Positions 1 to 6,359 of a DNA stretch of 17,613 nucleotides are shown here, in pieces. Source of the stretch: Clostridia bacterium. GTDB lineage: Bacteria; Bacillota; Clostridia; Christensenellales; Aristaeellaceae. The stretch is taken from the NCBI GenBank assembly GCA_016296675.1, contig JAEDIV010000042.1, positions 1-17,613 of the forward strand, given 5' to 3'. Both the position numbers and the translations under genes were made by a program. The notes under the pieces were generated by a model that worked only from the letters and a program-made list of their open reading frames with translations, searched no databases and was not told the origin of the DNA. Position 1 is the first letter of the stretch; each line of letters starts with the position of its first letter.

Positions 1-631
1 TGGTACCGGACATCGGACGGGCAAAGACGGAGGTTGCGTTTATAAAGATGTGAGTAAGGATGCAGGGCAGAAGGCTTTTTCCCGTAAGGAATAAAACAGT
101 GAACAAAAAGCCGATGGCGGATGCGTACACGAGCTGCAAAAGCGTACCCAATACGGGCCCGCCCGTTAAGAGGTTTACGATATGGCCCATGCCGAAGGTG
201 ACGGATGAAACGAGAACCGCCCATGTAAGGCCGTCTTTCCGCATGGCGCCGAACAGGAAGCCGCGGAAGATGATTTCCTCAAGAAAGCCTACAAAAACCA
301 TGCTGATCATATATAAAACCGTTACCGGGAGCGTTTCGTTCATCTGAACGCCGTTTATGAAATTGACGCAGGATATGACAATCAGCGGAATGAAATACAG
401 ATGCTTTTTGATATCTCCCTGAAACGCGCAAAGCCCGGTATATGCATGCAGCTTGTTTTTGCGGATGAAGGCATACATTACAACAGACATTATAAGGCCG
501 AACGCGGCGGTCAATGATTTTTCAAGGCCGATGTTTTCTGAGATCATGTCGGCGTTTGAAAATCCGACGACATAAATGACGATCAAAAGTATGGCAAAGG
601 CGAGCTTGTTTTTATTAAAGAATTTCTTCAT
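1..631 (-). CDS. CPBP-family intramembrane glutamic protease (3' end beyond window)
   Basis: I translated this reading frame by hand; it runs off the left edge, leaving about 210 residues. It is a hydrophobic multi-pass membrane protein with the three CPBP (Abi, PF02517) motifs: EEIIFR at residues 118-123 (EExxxR, with the glutamate pair), FGMGH at 146-150 (FxxxH) and THIFIN near 193-198 (HxxxN). The family includes type II CAAX prenyl proteases and proteins linked to bacteriocin self-immunity; the substrate here cannot be inferred. The start at 631 was chosen because AGGAAG lies 7 nt upstream. An in-frame ATG at 637 is too close to that site. The gene is divergent from the SdpI-family gene and has its own sigma-A promoter at 732-760. 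The family call is firm; the biological role is open. Confidence 0.88.
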   Translation of the reverse strand, partial: MKKFFNKNKLAFAILLIVIYVVGFSNADMISENIGLEKSLTAAFGLIMSVVMYAFIRKNKLHAYTGLCAFQGDIKKHLYFIPLIVISCVNFINGVQMNETLPVTVLYMISMVFVGFLEEIIFRGFLFGAMRKDGLTWAVLVSSVTFGMGHIVNLLTGGPVLGTLLQLVYASAIGFLFTVLFLTGKSLLPCILTHIFINATSVFARPMSGT

Positions 632-649
632 GATCATGCTTCCTTTTCT

Positions 650-677
650 TTGATAGCGCGCGTTTGTATGGTATAAT
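650..677 (+). promoter_or_regulatory. sigma-A promoter of the SdpI-family gene
   Basis: TTGATA (650-655), a 16-bp spacer and a perfect TATAAT (672-677) lie about 100 bp upstream of the ATG at 775. The predicted start is near 684, giving an untranslated leader of about 90 nt. That leader crosses the opposing promoter of the CPBP gene. Confidence 0.7.
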
Positions 678-731
678 AAAGACAGGCCGCATGGTCGAAA
701 GCACGCGGACGGTTTTTCTGCCCTTGTGGAA

Positions 732-760
732 ATTATAGTGAAAACGATCAAATACGTCAA
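732..760 (-). promoter_or_regulatory. sigma-A promoter of the CPBP protease gene
   Basis: On the minus strand, TTGACG (760-755), a 17-bp spacer and TATAAT (737-732) form a near-consensus promoter. The predicted start is near 725, about 95 nt before the ATG at 631. Its -35 box ends within a few bases of the SdpI ribosome site (AAGGAGG, 759-765). The two promoters point at each other, so the 5' ends of the transcripts should be complementary from about 684 to 725. Confidence 0.7.
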
Positions 761-774
761 GGAGGAGCACCGGA

Positions 775-1140
775 ATGAAGGTATCTTTGTATCTTACGGA
801 TCTTTTGATTCCCGTCATCATGGTTTTTGCTGGTTATCTTATGCATAAGCATCCGCCCAAAAACATCAACTGGGTGGTTGGCTACCGCACGGCGCGCTCC
901 ATGCGCAATACGGATACATGGGTCTTTGCCAACAAAAAGATCGGAGAAATCTGGGTAAAGGCAGGAGCCATCGCGCTGATTGCGTCCATTGCCGTACAGA
1001 TTCCGTTTTTGTTTTTGTCGGTTGACGCGTTTGCCATCATGTCTGTGGTTTTACTGTTTGCTCAGATGGCGGTTCTTCTGATATCGATTATTCCTGTGGA
1101 ACGCGCGCTTAAAAAGGAGTTTTCGGATAAAAAGGAATAA
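775..1140 (+). CDS. SdpI-family membrane protein
   Basis: This 121-residue protein has three likely membrane helices (about residues 7-24, 62-83 and 86-106). Between the first and second lies the SdpI-family signature: PKNINWVVGYRTARSM followed by NTDTWVFANK, i.e. the conserved N..VGYRT..S.....W..A block. In Bacillus subtilis, SdpI is the immunity and signalling protein for the SdpC toxin, but most family members are short proteins of unknown role and no SdpC-like toxin is visible here. The start is supported by AAGGAGG 9 nt upstream. The gene is divergent from a CPBP protease gene and ends at a strong two-way terminator. The family call is good; an immunity function is only inferred. Confidence 0.85.
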   Translation: MKVSLYLTDLLIPVIMVFAGYLMHKHPPKNINWVVGYRTARSMRNTDTWVFANKKIGEIWVKAGAIALIASIAVQIPFLFLSVDAFAIMSVVLLFAQMAVLLISIIPVERALKKEFSDKKE

Positions 1141-1149
1141 TAAGCCATG

Positions 1150-1214
1150 CGAAAGCTAACGAAGAAACGGAGGAAACTTCAGTTTCCGGATTCCGGGTCC
1201 TGCGGTTGCTTTCG
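1150..1214. repeat. imperfect inverted repeat between SdpI and the terminator
   Basis: An outer arm CGAAAGC-t-AAC (1150-1160) can pair with GTTGCTTTCG (1205-1214). Inside it lies a small hairpin, GGAAAC / TTCA / GTTTCC (1172-1187). No U-tract follows, so it is not an intrinsic terminator. It may be a 3' structure of the SdpI transcript, or chance. Confidence 0.35.
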
Positions 1215-1221
1215 GGAAAGA

Positions 1222-1262
1222 AAAAAGCGTTCGCGCAAAGAGCCATGCGCGGACGCTTTTTA
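1222..1262. terminator. bidirectional intrinsic terminator
   Basis: The stem AAAAAGCGT-t-CGCGCA (1222-1237) pairs with TGCGCG-g-ACGCTTTTT (1246-1261) around an 8-nt loop, with one T/G position that wobbles in the plus-strand RNA. A-runs and T-runs on both sides let it serve the plus-strand SdpI gene (stop 1140) and the converging nucleoside hydrolase gene (stop at 1266). Confidence 0.88.
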
Positions 1263-1265
1263 TGT

Positions 1266-2150
1266 TCATTGATATTCGATTTCAAGCCTTGCGATCAGAT
1301 CCTCCAGGATAAACCTTGAATCTATGCGCGTGCAGACGCGGATCATCGGACGGCCCTGAACATATTTCCACGTGGTGTCCGGGTTGAAAACCGGCGCTTC
1401 GGTATATGTATATGTGCCTGCGCTGTCGTCAAGCGCAATGCCGACGGCGGGGTTGTCGCCCAGCGTCCAGCTTTCGCCGCTCGTCCAGCCGGCCCACGGT
1501 TGCATATTGTAAGACACCATGTTTTCAAAAAGGTGCTTTCCGATCCTGCCCAAAGGATAGATGCGCCTTTGAATCTCGGCAAGCGATATGCGCATGGAGC
1601 CATAGACATTGTTCGGAACAAGCGTAAGATCACTTCCGCAGCCGATCACGAAATTTGCCGCATCGATGTCGTTTCCGCTGTTGAATTCTCGTACGCTTGC
1701 CTTGTCGTTTCCGATTTCCTGGCCGCCGATCCAGATGATTTTCATCTTATGCTTGATGTGCGGGCATTCGATGATCGCGCGGGCGACGTTTGTGATTGCG
1801 CCAAGGCAGAGAACATACAAAGGATGCGTATCTTCCCGCATCGCTTCTTCAATCAGAAACTTTGCCGCAGGCGAAAGATCCTTTGTCCGGACGTCGCGAA
1901 GCGCGCCGTCCTCGCCTTCAAATACGGGTGCGGTCTTTCCCATGAGATCAAGGATCGTGCGGATTTCTGCAAGACTCCGTTGCATCGATCCGGCGGAGCC
2001 GAAATGCGTGGCGAAAATGCCCTTCACGATGAATTTCTGAATCATCATCGCCTGCGCAATGGCAAACGGATCGTCCGCCTCGCAGGCCGCGTCGGTGTCA
2101 ATGATTACGCGGATTTTTTTGTTGTCCGGGATTTCATACAGGTAGTCCAT
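1266..2150 (-). CDS. nucleoside hydrolase family protein, atypical active site
   Basis: This 294-residue protein matches the inosine-uridine preferring nucleoside hydrolase fold, whose members split the N-glycosidic bond of nucleosides. The N-terminal calcium motif is visible as DTDAACEADDPFA (residues 18-30), the mid-domain as EFNSGNDIDAAN (155-166), and the C-terminal Asp at GDNPAVG (231-237). Two departures from classical members stand out. The spacing between the second Asp (20) and the Asp pair (26-27) is two residues longer than in DxDPGxDD. The residue before the late Asp is Gly, where classical enzymes have the proposed proton-donor His (HD). The substrate may therefore differ. GGGAGGTG lies about 7 nt before the ATG. 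The gene has its own promoter and no co-transcribed neighbour; it converges on SdpI. Confidence 0.82.
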   Translation of the reverse strand: MDYLYEIPDNKKIRVIIDTDAACEADDPFAIAQAMMIQKFIVKGIFATHFGSAGSMQRSLAEIRTILDLMGKTAPVFEGEDGALRDVRTKDLSPAAKFLIEEAMREDTHPLYVLCLGAITNVARAIIECPHIKHKMKIIWIGGQEIGNDKASVREFNSGNDIDAANFVIGCGSDLTLVPNNVYGSMRISLAEIQRRIYPLGRIGKHLFENMVSYNMQPWAGWTSGESWTLGDNPAVGIALDDSAGTYTYTEAPVFNPDTTWKYVQGRPMIRVCTRIDSRFILEDLIARLEIEYQ

Positions 2151-2171
2151 TTAAGCACCTCCCTTATGACA

Positions 2172-2201
2172 ATTATACCATGCAGGATCCATAAAACACA
2201 A
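2172..2201 (-). promoter_or_regulatory. promoter of the nucleoside hydrolase gene
   Basis: A perfect TATAAT (2177-2172) preceded by TGG gives an extended -10 (TGnTATAAT). A weak -35, TTGTGT (2201-2196), sits 18 bp upstream. The start would be near 2165, giving a short leader of about 15 nt that contains the ribosome site. Confidence 0.62.
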
Positions 2202-2233
2202 GTCTTTTGAAAACGGGCAGCATTTCGGATGCA

Positions 2234-2265
2234 AAACAAAAGGGGCTGTTGTGCAACAGCCCCGT
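2234..2265 (-). terminator. intrinsic terminator of valS
   Basis: A perfect stem GGGGCTGTT / AACAGCCCC (2242-2250 with 2255-2263) with a GTGC loop lies 7 nt after the valS stop. On the minus strand it is followed by TTTTGTTTTG. Confidence 0.92.
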
Positions 2266-2269
2266 AATC

Positions 2270-4999
2270 TTATTTCAGGCTTTCGAGCTCCTTGATGCGC
2301 TCGGCAATGGAGAGAACCAGTCCCTTGGCCTTTTCAAGCTTGGCCTTTTCCTGCTCGATCAGAGCGGCAGGCGCCTTGGCGACGAAGCCCTGGTTGGAAA
2401 GCTTGTTTTCCGCGCGGGTGACTTCGCCCTGGGCGTTTTGAAGGTCCTTGTTCAGGCGCGCGATTTCCTTGTCCACGTCTACCAGCTCGCCCAGCGGGAT
2501 GAAGAGGCTTGCGCCGGGGGTAACGGCGGAGGCGGATTTCTCGGGGTTGGGCGCGTCGGGCGCAAGGTATTCTACGTTGCTGGCGGCGGCCAGGCGCATG
2601 AAATAGCCTTCGGCGGCGCGAAACGCCTTTTCAAGGGCGGGTGCGGGCTTCAGGATGAGGGTTGCGCGCTTGGAGGCGTTTACCTTCATTTCGGCACGCA
2701 GGTTTCTCGCGGCGCGGATGATTTCCATGACCGCTTCCATCTGCTCGGCTTCTTCGATGAAGTCGTGTTCGGGGTTGGCGACAGGCCAGGCGCTTGTAAT
2801 CAGCATGCCTTCATGGCCCGGGAGGTAGGAATAGAGTTCTTCGGTGATGAAGGGCATGTAGGGATGGAGGAGCTTAAGAAGGCCGGTGAGAACATAAATA
2901 AGGGTTTCCTGCGCGGCGTTCTTGGCTTCCATGTCATCGCCGTTTAGCTCATGCTTCGCCATCTCGATGTACCAGTCGCAGAAGTTGGACCAGATGAAAT
3001 CATAGAGATTGGTGGCGGCCATGCCGAGGTCGAAGGACTCAAGGTTGTTCGTGATTTCGCGAACGATGTCGTTGAAGCGCTTGAGCATCCATTTGTCGGA
3101 CAGCGCAAGCTTATCAGCGCTGGGCACGCCCTTGGGCTCAAAGCCCTGCATGTTCATGAGGGCAAAGCGGCTGGCGTTCCAGATCTTGTTGGCAAAGTTA
3201 CGGTAGGTTTCGATCTTTTCGTGGCTCATGCGCACGTCGCTTCCGGGCGCAACGCCGATTTCGAGGGAGAAGCGCAGCGCGTCCGCGCCGTACTTTTCGA
3301 TGACCTCGAGAGGATCGATGCCGTTGCCCAGAGACTTACTCATTTTTCTGCCCTGCGCGTCGCGAACGAGGCCGTGCATGAGCGCAACCTCAAACGGGCA
3401 CTCGCCCATCTGCTCGAGACCCGAGAATACCATTCTCGCCAGCCAGAAGAAGATGATGTCGTAGCCGCAGGAAAGAACGGAGTTCGGATAGAAGTAGGCA
3501 AGATCCTCGGTCTTTTCGGGCCAGCCGAGGGTGGAGAAGGGCCAAAGCGCGGAGGAGAACCAGGTGTCCAGAACATCTTCGTCCTGCCATACCTTGCTTC
3601 CGCAATTCGGGCACGTATCGATGTCTTCTCTTGTTACATGCACGCTTCCGCAGTTGTCGCAGTAGAACGCGGGAATTCTGTGGCCCCACCAGAGCTGGCG
3701 GCTGATGCACCAGTCGCGGGTGTTTTCCATCCAGTTGAGGTATACCTTTTCAAAGCGGTCGGGGATGAAGCGGAGCTTGCCTTCCTTGACCACCTGAACG
3801 GCGGGCTTGGCGAGGGGCTCCATCTTAACGAACCACTGCTTGGAAACCATGGGCTCGATGGTCTGATGGCAGCGGTAGCAGGTGCCGACTTCATGGGTGA
3901 GGGGCTCAACCTTCTTAAGACAGCCGAGCTCGGTCATTTCTGCAACGATGGCCTTTCTGGCTTCTTGCGTGGTCATGCCGGCAAACTTTCCGCAGTCGAG
4001 CACCACAGGCTCGTCCTTGGTGGCGCGTCCGCTGGCGATGAGATCGGCGTTTTCCTTGGCTTCAGCTGCGCCGGTCATGTGGCCGTCATAGGTGAACACG
4101 CGAACCATGGGAAGGTTGTGGCGCTTTCCGACTTCGTAGTCGTTCGGGTCGTGGGCGGGGGTGATCTTTACAACGCCGGTACCCTTGGTCATGTCGGCAT
4201 GCTCGTCCAGAACGATCGGGATTTCACGGCCGATGATGGGCAGAATGACGTGGCAGCCGTGCAGGTGCTTATATCTTTCGTCCTCGGCGTTGATGGCAAC
4301 GGCGGTATCGCCCAGCATGGTTTCGGGGCGGGTGGTCGCCAGTTCCAGCATTTCGCCGGTTTCCTTTACGGGATAGAGGATGTGCCAGAAGTTACCGGCC
4401 TGCTCTTCATATTCAACCTCAGCGTCGGAGATGGAGGTCTTGCAGCAGGGGCACCAGTTGATCATGCGCCAGCCCTGATAGATGAGATCCTTCTCGTAGA
4501 GGTTGACAAAGGTTTCACGAACGGCCTTCGAGAGGCCTTCGTCCATGGTGAAGCGTTCTCTGGACCAGTCGCAGGAAACGCCTAATTTCCTAAGCTGCTG
4601 TACGATGCGTCCGCCGTATTCTTTTCTCCAGTCCCAAACGCGGTCCAGGAACTTTTCTCTTCCCAGATCCTGCTTGGTGAGGCCTTCTTTTTTGAGCGCG
4701 TCCACAACCTTGACCTCGGTCGCGATGGCGGCGTGGTCGGTGCCGGGTACCCAAAGGGTGGGGTCGCCCTTCATGCGATGGTAGCGGATCAGAACATCCT
4801 GGGGCATCTCGTCAAGCGCATGGCCTACGTGAAGCTGGCCGGTGATGTTCGGCGGGGGCATAACGATGGTGAAGGGCTTTTTGCCCTTGATCATTTTGGG
4901 CTTAAATGCGCCGGATTCTTCCCACATCTTATAGATGCGTTCTTCCATTTCCTTGGGCGCATACACTTTCGCCATTTCGAAGGTGTTCATGTTTTCCAT
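2270..4999 (-). CDS. valS: valyl-tRNA synthetase
   Basis: This is a 909-residue class I aminoacyl-tRNA synthetase that charges tRNA-Val with valine in the cytoplasm and edits mischarged threonine. The ATP-binding signature HVGH is at residues 57-60 in the context PPPNITGQLHVGHAL, and KMSKS is at 552-556. Zinc-ribbon-like cysteine pairs are visible in CPCC (near 187), CYRCH, and the CDNC...CPNC segment. The editing (CP1) insert, an anticodon-binding domain and the C-terminal coiled coil typical of ValRS (last about 70 residues, rich in K/E/L) complete a full-length enzyme. AGGAG lies about 10 nt before the chosen ATG; a second in-frame ATG three codons later has no better site. Expression is controlled by the Val T-box upstream, and a terminator follows the stop directly. 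This is a very secure call. Confidence 0.98.
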   Translation of the reverse strand: MENMNTFEMAKVYAPKEMEERIYKMWEESGAFKPKMIKGKKPFTIVMPPPNITGQLHVGHALDEMPQDVLIRYHRMKGDPTLWVPGTDHAAIATEVKVVDALKKEGLTKQDLGREKFLDRVWDWRKEYGGRIVQQLRKLGVSCDWSRERFTMDEGLSKAVRETFVNLYEKDLIYQGWRMINWCPCCKTSISDAEVEYEEQAGNFWHILYPVKETGEMLELATTRPETMLGDTAVAINAEDERYKHLHGCHVILPIIGREIPIVLDEHADMTKGTGVVKITPAHDPNDYEVGKRHNLPMVRVFTYDGHMTGAAEAKENADLIASGRATKDEPVVLDCGKFAGMTTQEARKAIVAEMTELGCLKKVEPLTHEVGTCYRCHQTIEPMVSKQWFVKMEPLAKPAVQVVKEGKLRFIPDRFEKVYLNWMENTRDWCISRQLWWGHRIPAFYCDNCGSVHVTREDIDTCPNCGSKVWQDEDVLDTWFSSALWPFSTLGWPEKTEDLAYFYPNSVLSCGYDIIFFWLARMVFSGLEQMGECPFEVALMHGLVRDAQGRKMSKSLGNGIDPLEVIEKYGADALRFSLEIGVAPGSDVRMSHEKIETYRNFANKIWNASRFALMNMQGFEPKGVPSADKLALSDKWMLKRFNDIVREITNNLESFDLGMAATNLYDFIWSNFCDWYIEMAKHELNGDDMEAKNAAQETLIYVLTGLLKLLHPYMPFITEELYSYLPGHEGMLITSAWPVANPEHDFIEEAEQMEAVMEIIRAARNLRAEMKVNASKRATLILKPAPALEKAFRAAEGYFMRLAAASNVEYLAPDAPNPEKSASAVTPGASLFIPLGELVDVDKEIARLNKDLQNAQGEVTRAENKLSNQGFVAKAPAALIEQEKAKLEKAKGLVLSIAERIKELESLK

Positions 5000-5035
5000 A
5001 GGTCTCTATCTCCTGTCTCATTTATTTTTATAAAC

Positions 5036-5272
5036 AAAAAGAGCAGTCCCGCCGCTATTGGGCGGAATTGCTCCGCGGTACCACCAAAATTTGTATCTTT
5101 CTTCGCTGTATCGGGCGAACCCGCGCAAAGCTACTTTTGTCTTTTCGCAATGCGGCCTTGGAAGCGACCTTCCGCACGTTTTTTCCCGGGCAGCCTTTCA
5201 GCCGGCGAGCCGCCCTCTCTTGGAGAATTTTTCGCGCGTACTCCTCTTCGTCACAGGCGAAATTCGTACTTT
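5036..5272 (-). promoter_or_regulatory. T-box riboswitch (valine, specifier GUC) upstream of valS
   Basis: This leader fills the 304-bp gap between pgsA and valS. The T-box core reads GGTGGTACCGCGG on minus (5085-5073). Its UGGU bulge (5083-5080) complements the ACCA end of an uncharged tRNA with discriminator A, as in tRNA-Val. Stem I is recognisable: GAAG pairs with CUUC, the 5' side of the specifier loop holds AGGAGUA, CGCGCG pairs with CGUGCG, and the 3' side reads GGAAG-GUC-G, placing a Val codon GUC at 5168-5166. AGAGAG in the distal stem fits the AG bulge. The terminator stem (5041-5053 with 5061-5073, then TTTTTGTTT) uses the same bases as the antiterminator (GCGGA / UUCCGC plus UUGG / CCAA), so the two forms exclude each other. 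Uncharged tRNA-Val should stabilise the antiterminator and turn valS on. Confidence 0.95.
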
Positions 5273-5278
5273 TTGTAT

Positions 5279-5307
5279 ATTATAGCAAAAGTAAACGGCA
5301 AAATCAA
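5279..5307 (-). promoter_or_regulatory. promoter of the valS T-box leader
   Basis: TTGATT (5307-5302), a 17-bp spacer and TATAAT (5284-5279) lie on minus. The -35 box overlaps the last codons of pgsA, so valS has its own start while any read-through from pgsA would also pass through the T-box. Confidence 0.78.
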
Positions 5308-5891
5308 TTGATTTTGAGCGCGTTCAATTTTTTAACGCAGCTGAAAACATAGGAGACGAGCGCGCAGATAGACGTAAGCGCCGCAAGCACGACCACGACA
5401 TGACCGACAGAGTGCAGCGCATCCACGCCGTGCCACGGGAATACCAGAAGAATGCCCAGTACGAACAGGCACGTCGCCGCTTTTCCCAACTTGTTGGCCT
5501 GTACGACCACGCCCTTTTGAAGCATGACCATCGAGCCGCACATCATGATAAATTCCTTGACCAGCATGCTGATCAGAATTACCATGTTCAAAAAGCTGTA
5601 TTTTTCGGGCGCGAGATATCCGTCGAAAGCGAGGCAGAACAGAATGGAAAGAACCATCAGCTTGTCTGCCAGCGGGTCGCAGAGTTTTCCAAAGGATGTG
5701 ATCTGGTTGTTTTTGCGCGCAAGATACCCGTCAAGGCAATCCGTCGCGCTTGCCAAAGCGAATATGCACATGGAGATATAGCGTTTTTCCGGCAGCCGGT
5801 CATAGGCAATCAGGAAAACGGGGATCAGCAGCATGCGCAAGATGGTAAGGCAATTGGGAACATTGATCCATTTTGAGGTATCATTCTCCAT
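5304..5891 (-). CDS. pgsA: CDP-diacylglycerol-glycerol-3-phosphate 3-phosphatidyltransferase
   Basis: This 195-residue integral membrane enzyme joins CDP-diacylglycerol to glycerol-3-phosphate, the committed step to phosphatidylglycerol. The full CDP-alcohol phosphotransferase signature D-x2-DG-x2-AR-x8-G-x3-D-x3-D is present with exact spacing: D51, D54, G55, A58, R59, G68, D72 and D76 (CDPLADK). The N-terminus NVPNCLTILRM is typical of PgsA, and five to six hydrophobic helices follow. The open frame extends upstream to 5987, but the start at 5891 is preferred because GGGAGGG lies 8 nt before it and the extra 32 codons would overlap the promoter. Related enzymes (PS synthase, cardiolipin-type) share the motif; PgsA is favoured by length and by the N-terminus. 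The gene sits between a small unknown gene and valS on the same strand. Confidence 0.9.
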   Translation of the reverse strand: MENDTSKWINVPNCLTILRMLLIPVFLIAYDRLPEKRYISMCIFALASATDCLDGYLARKNNQITSFGKLCDPLADKLMVLSILFCLAFDGYLAPEKYSFLNMVILISMLVKEFIMMCGSMVMLQKGVVVQANKLGKAATCLFVLGILLVFPWHGVDALHSVGHVVVVLAALTSICALVSYVFSCVKKLNALKIN

Positions 5892-5931
5892 GCGCTTTCC
5901 CTCCCGTTTGATTTTATCTTCAGCAAAAAGT

Positions 5932-5971
5932 AATTGTATCACGAAAGGGGAAAGAAAACAATGATACAATT
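5932..5971. repeat. perfect 10-bp inverted repeat over the pgsA promoter
   Basis: AATTGTATCA (5932-5941) and TGATACAATT (5962-5971) are perfect inverted copies. Their starts are 30 bp apart (20-bp spacer), close to three helical turns. They overlap the -10 boxes of two candidate promoters, as expected for a two-site operator bound by a regulator. Confidence 0.6.
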
Positions 5972-5987
5972 GTGCTTTTTGTGTCAA
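5933..5987 (-). promoter_or_regulatory. two overlapping candidate promoters for pgsA
   Basis: The upstream candidate has a perfect -35 TTGACA (5987-5982) but a 15-bp spacer to TATCAT (5966-5961). The downstream candidate has TTGTTT (5961-5956), a 17-bp spacer and TACAAT (5938-5933) with an extended TG. Both lie between the small-gene stop and the pgsA start. The downstream one fits the chosen ATG at 5891 better. Confidence 0.55.
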
Positions 5988-6003
5988 GTTTGTGAAGACT
6001 TAC

Positions 6004-6294
6004 TCAGAACTGATTGCGCGGGTCCTGGCTTCTGCGTTTCTTGCCGGTGTCGTCCAAAAACTCGATTTCAAGGCGGTCAAACTCAATTTCTTCTACGAAA
6101 TGCTCAGGAAGAAACGCGGTTCTTCGGAAGGATGCATATTCCCTTTCATGCTTGGGAAGCCAGATGGGCCTTGGAATATCAAAGGATTTGCAAAGTTCGG
6201 TCAAGGCGTCGGCTTCGCCGCCCCATTCGCACGGACGGGTGTCCTGGGAATCGATTCTGTGATCCTTTATGATGCGCGCCCAGAGTCTTGACAT
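6004..6294 (-). CDS. small conserved-looking protein of unknown function
   Basis: This 97-residue soluble protein has no signal peptide and no membrane segment. It reads MSRLWARIIKDHRI at the start, is rich in W, R and acidic residues, contains RPIWLPKHEREY in the middle and FDRLEIEFLDD near the end, and closes with a basic tail KKRRSQDPRNQF. I recall similar short proteins in Clostridia genomes but know of no assigned function or domain name. The open frame extends to 6321, but the start at 6294 is chosen for GGAGGAG 6 nt upstream. It has a good promoter of its own. No terminator follows the stop, so its transcript may continue into pgsA. No function is proposed. Confidence 0.82.
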   Translation of the reverse strand: MSRLWARIIKDHRIDSQDTRPCEWGGEADALTELCKSFDIPRPIWLPKHEREYASFRRTAFLPEHFVEEIEFDRLEIEFLDDTGKKRRSQDPRNQF

Positions 6295-6330
6295 ACGTAT
6301 CTCCTCCGAATAGATGATCATAATGGACTG

Positions 6331-6359
6331 ATTATATCATGCTTCGGGAGCAGTTGCAA
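6331..6359 (-). promoter_or_regulatory. sigma-A promoter of the small unknown gene
   Basis: TTGCAA (6359-6354), a 17-bp spacer and TATAAT (6336-6331) with a TG extension (TGATATAAT). The -10 box abuts the stop codon of the SpoIIQ-like gene, so the -35 box and spacer lie inside that coding region. Confidence 0.75.

Noticed and set aside
60..347. Plus-strand 95-codon frame over the CPBP gene
   Set aside because: Antisense to a gene with clear EExxxR, FxxxH and HxxxN motifs; no ribosome site.
2951..4585. Long plus-strand open frame (544 codons) across valS
   Set aside because: It is a shadow of the GC-rich valS gene on the opposite strand. Its translation is low-complexity G/V/H/A-rich with no motif, and no ribosome site or promoter was found.
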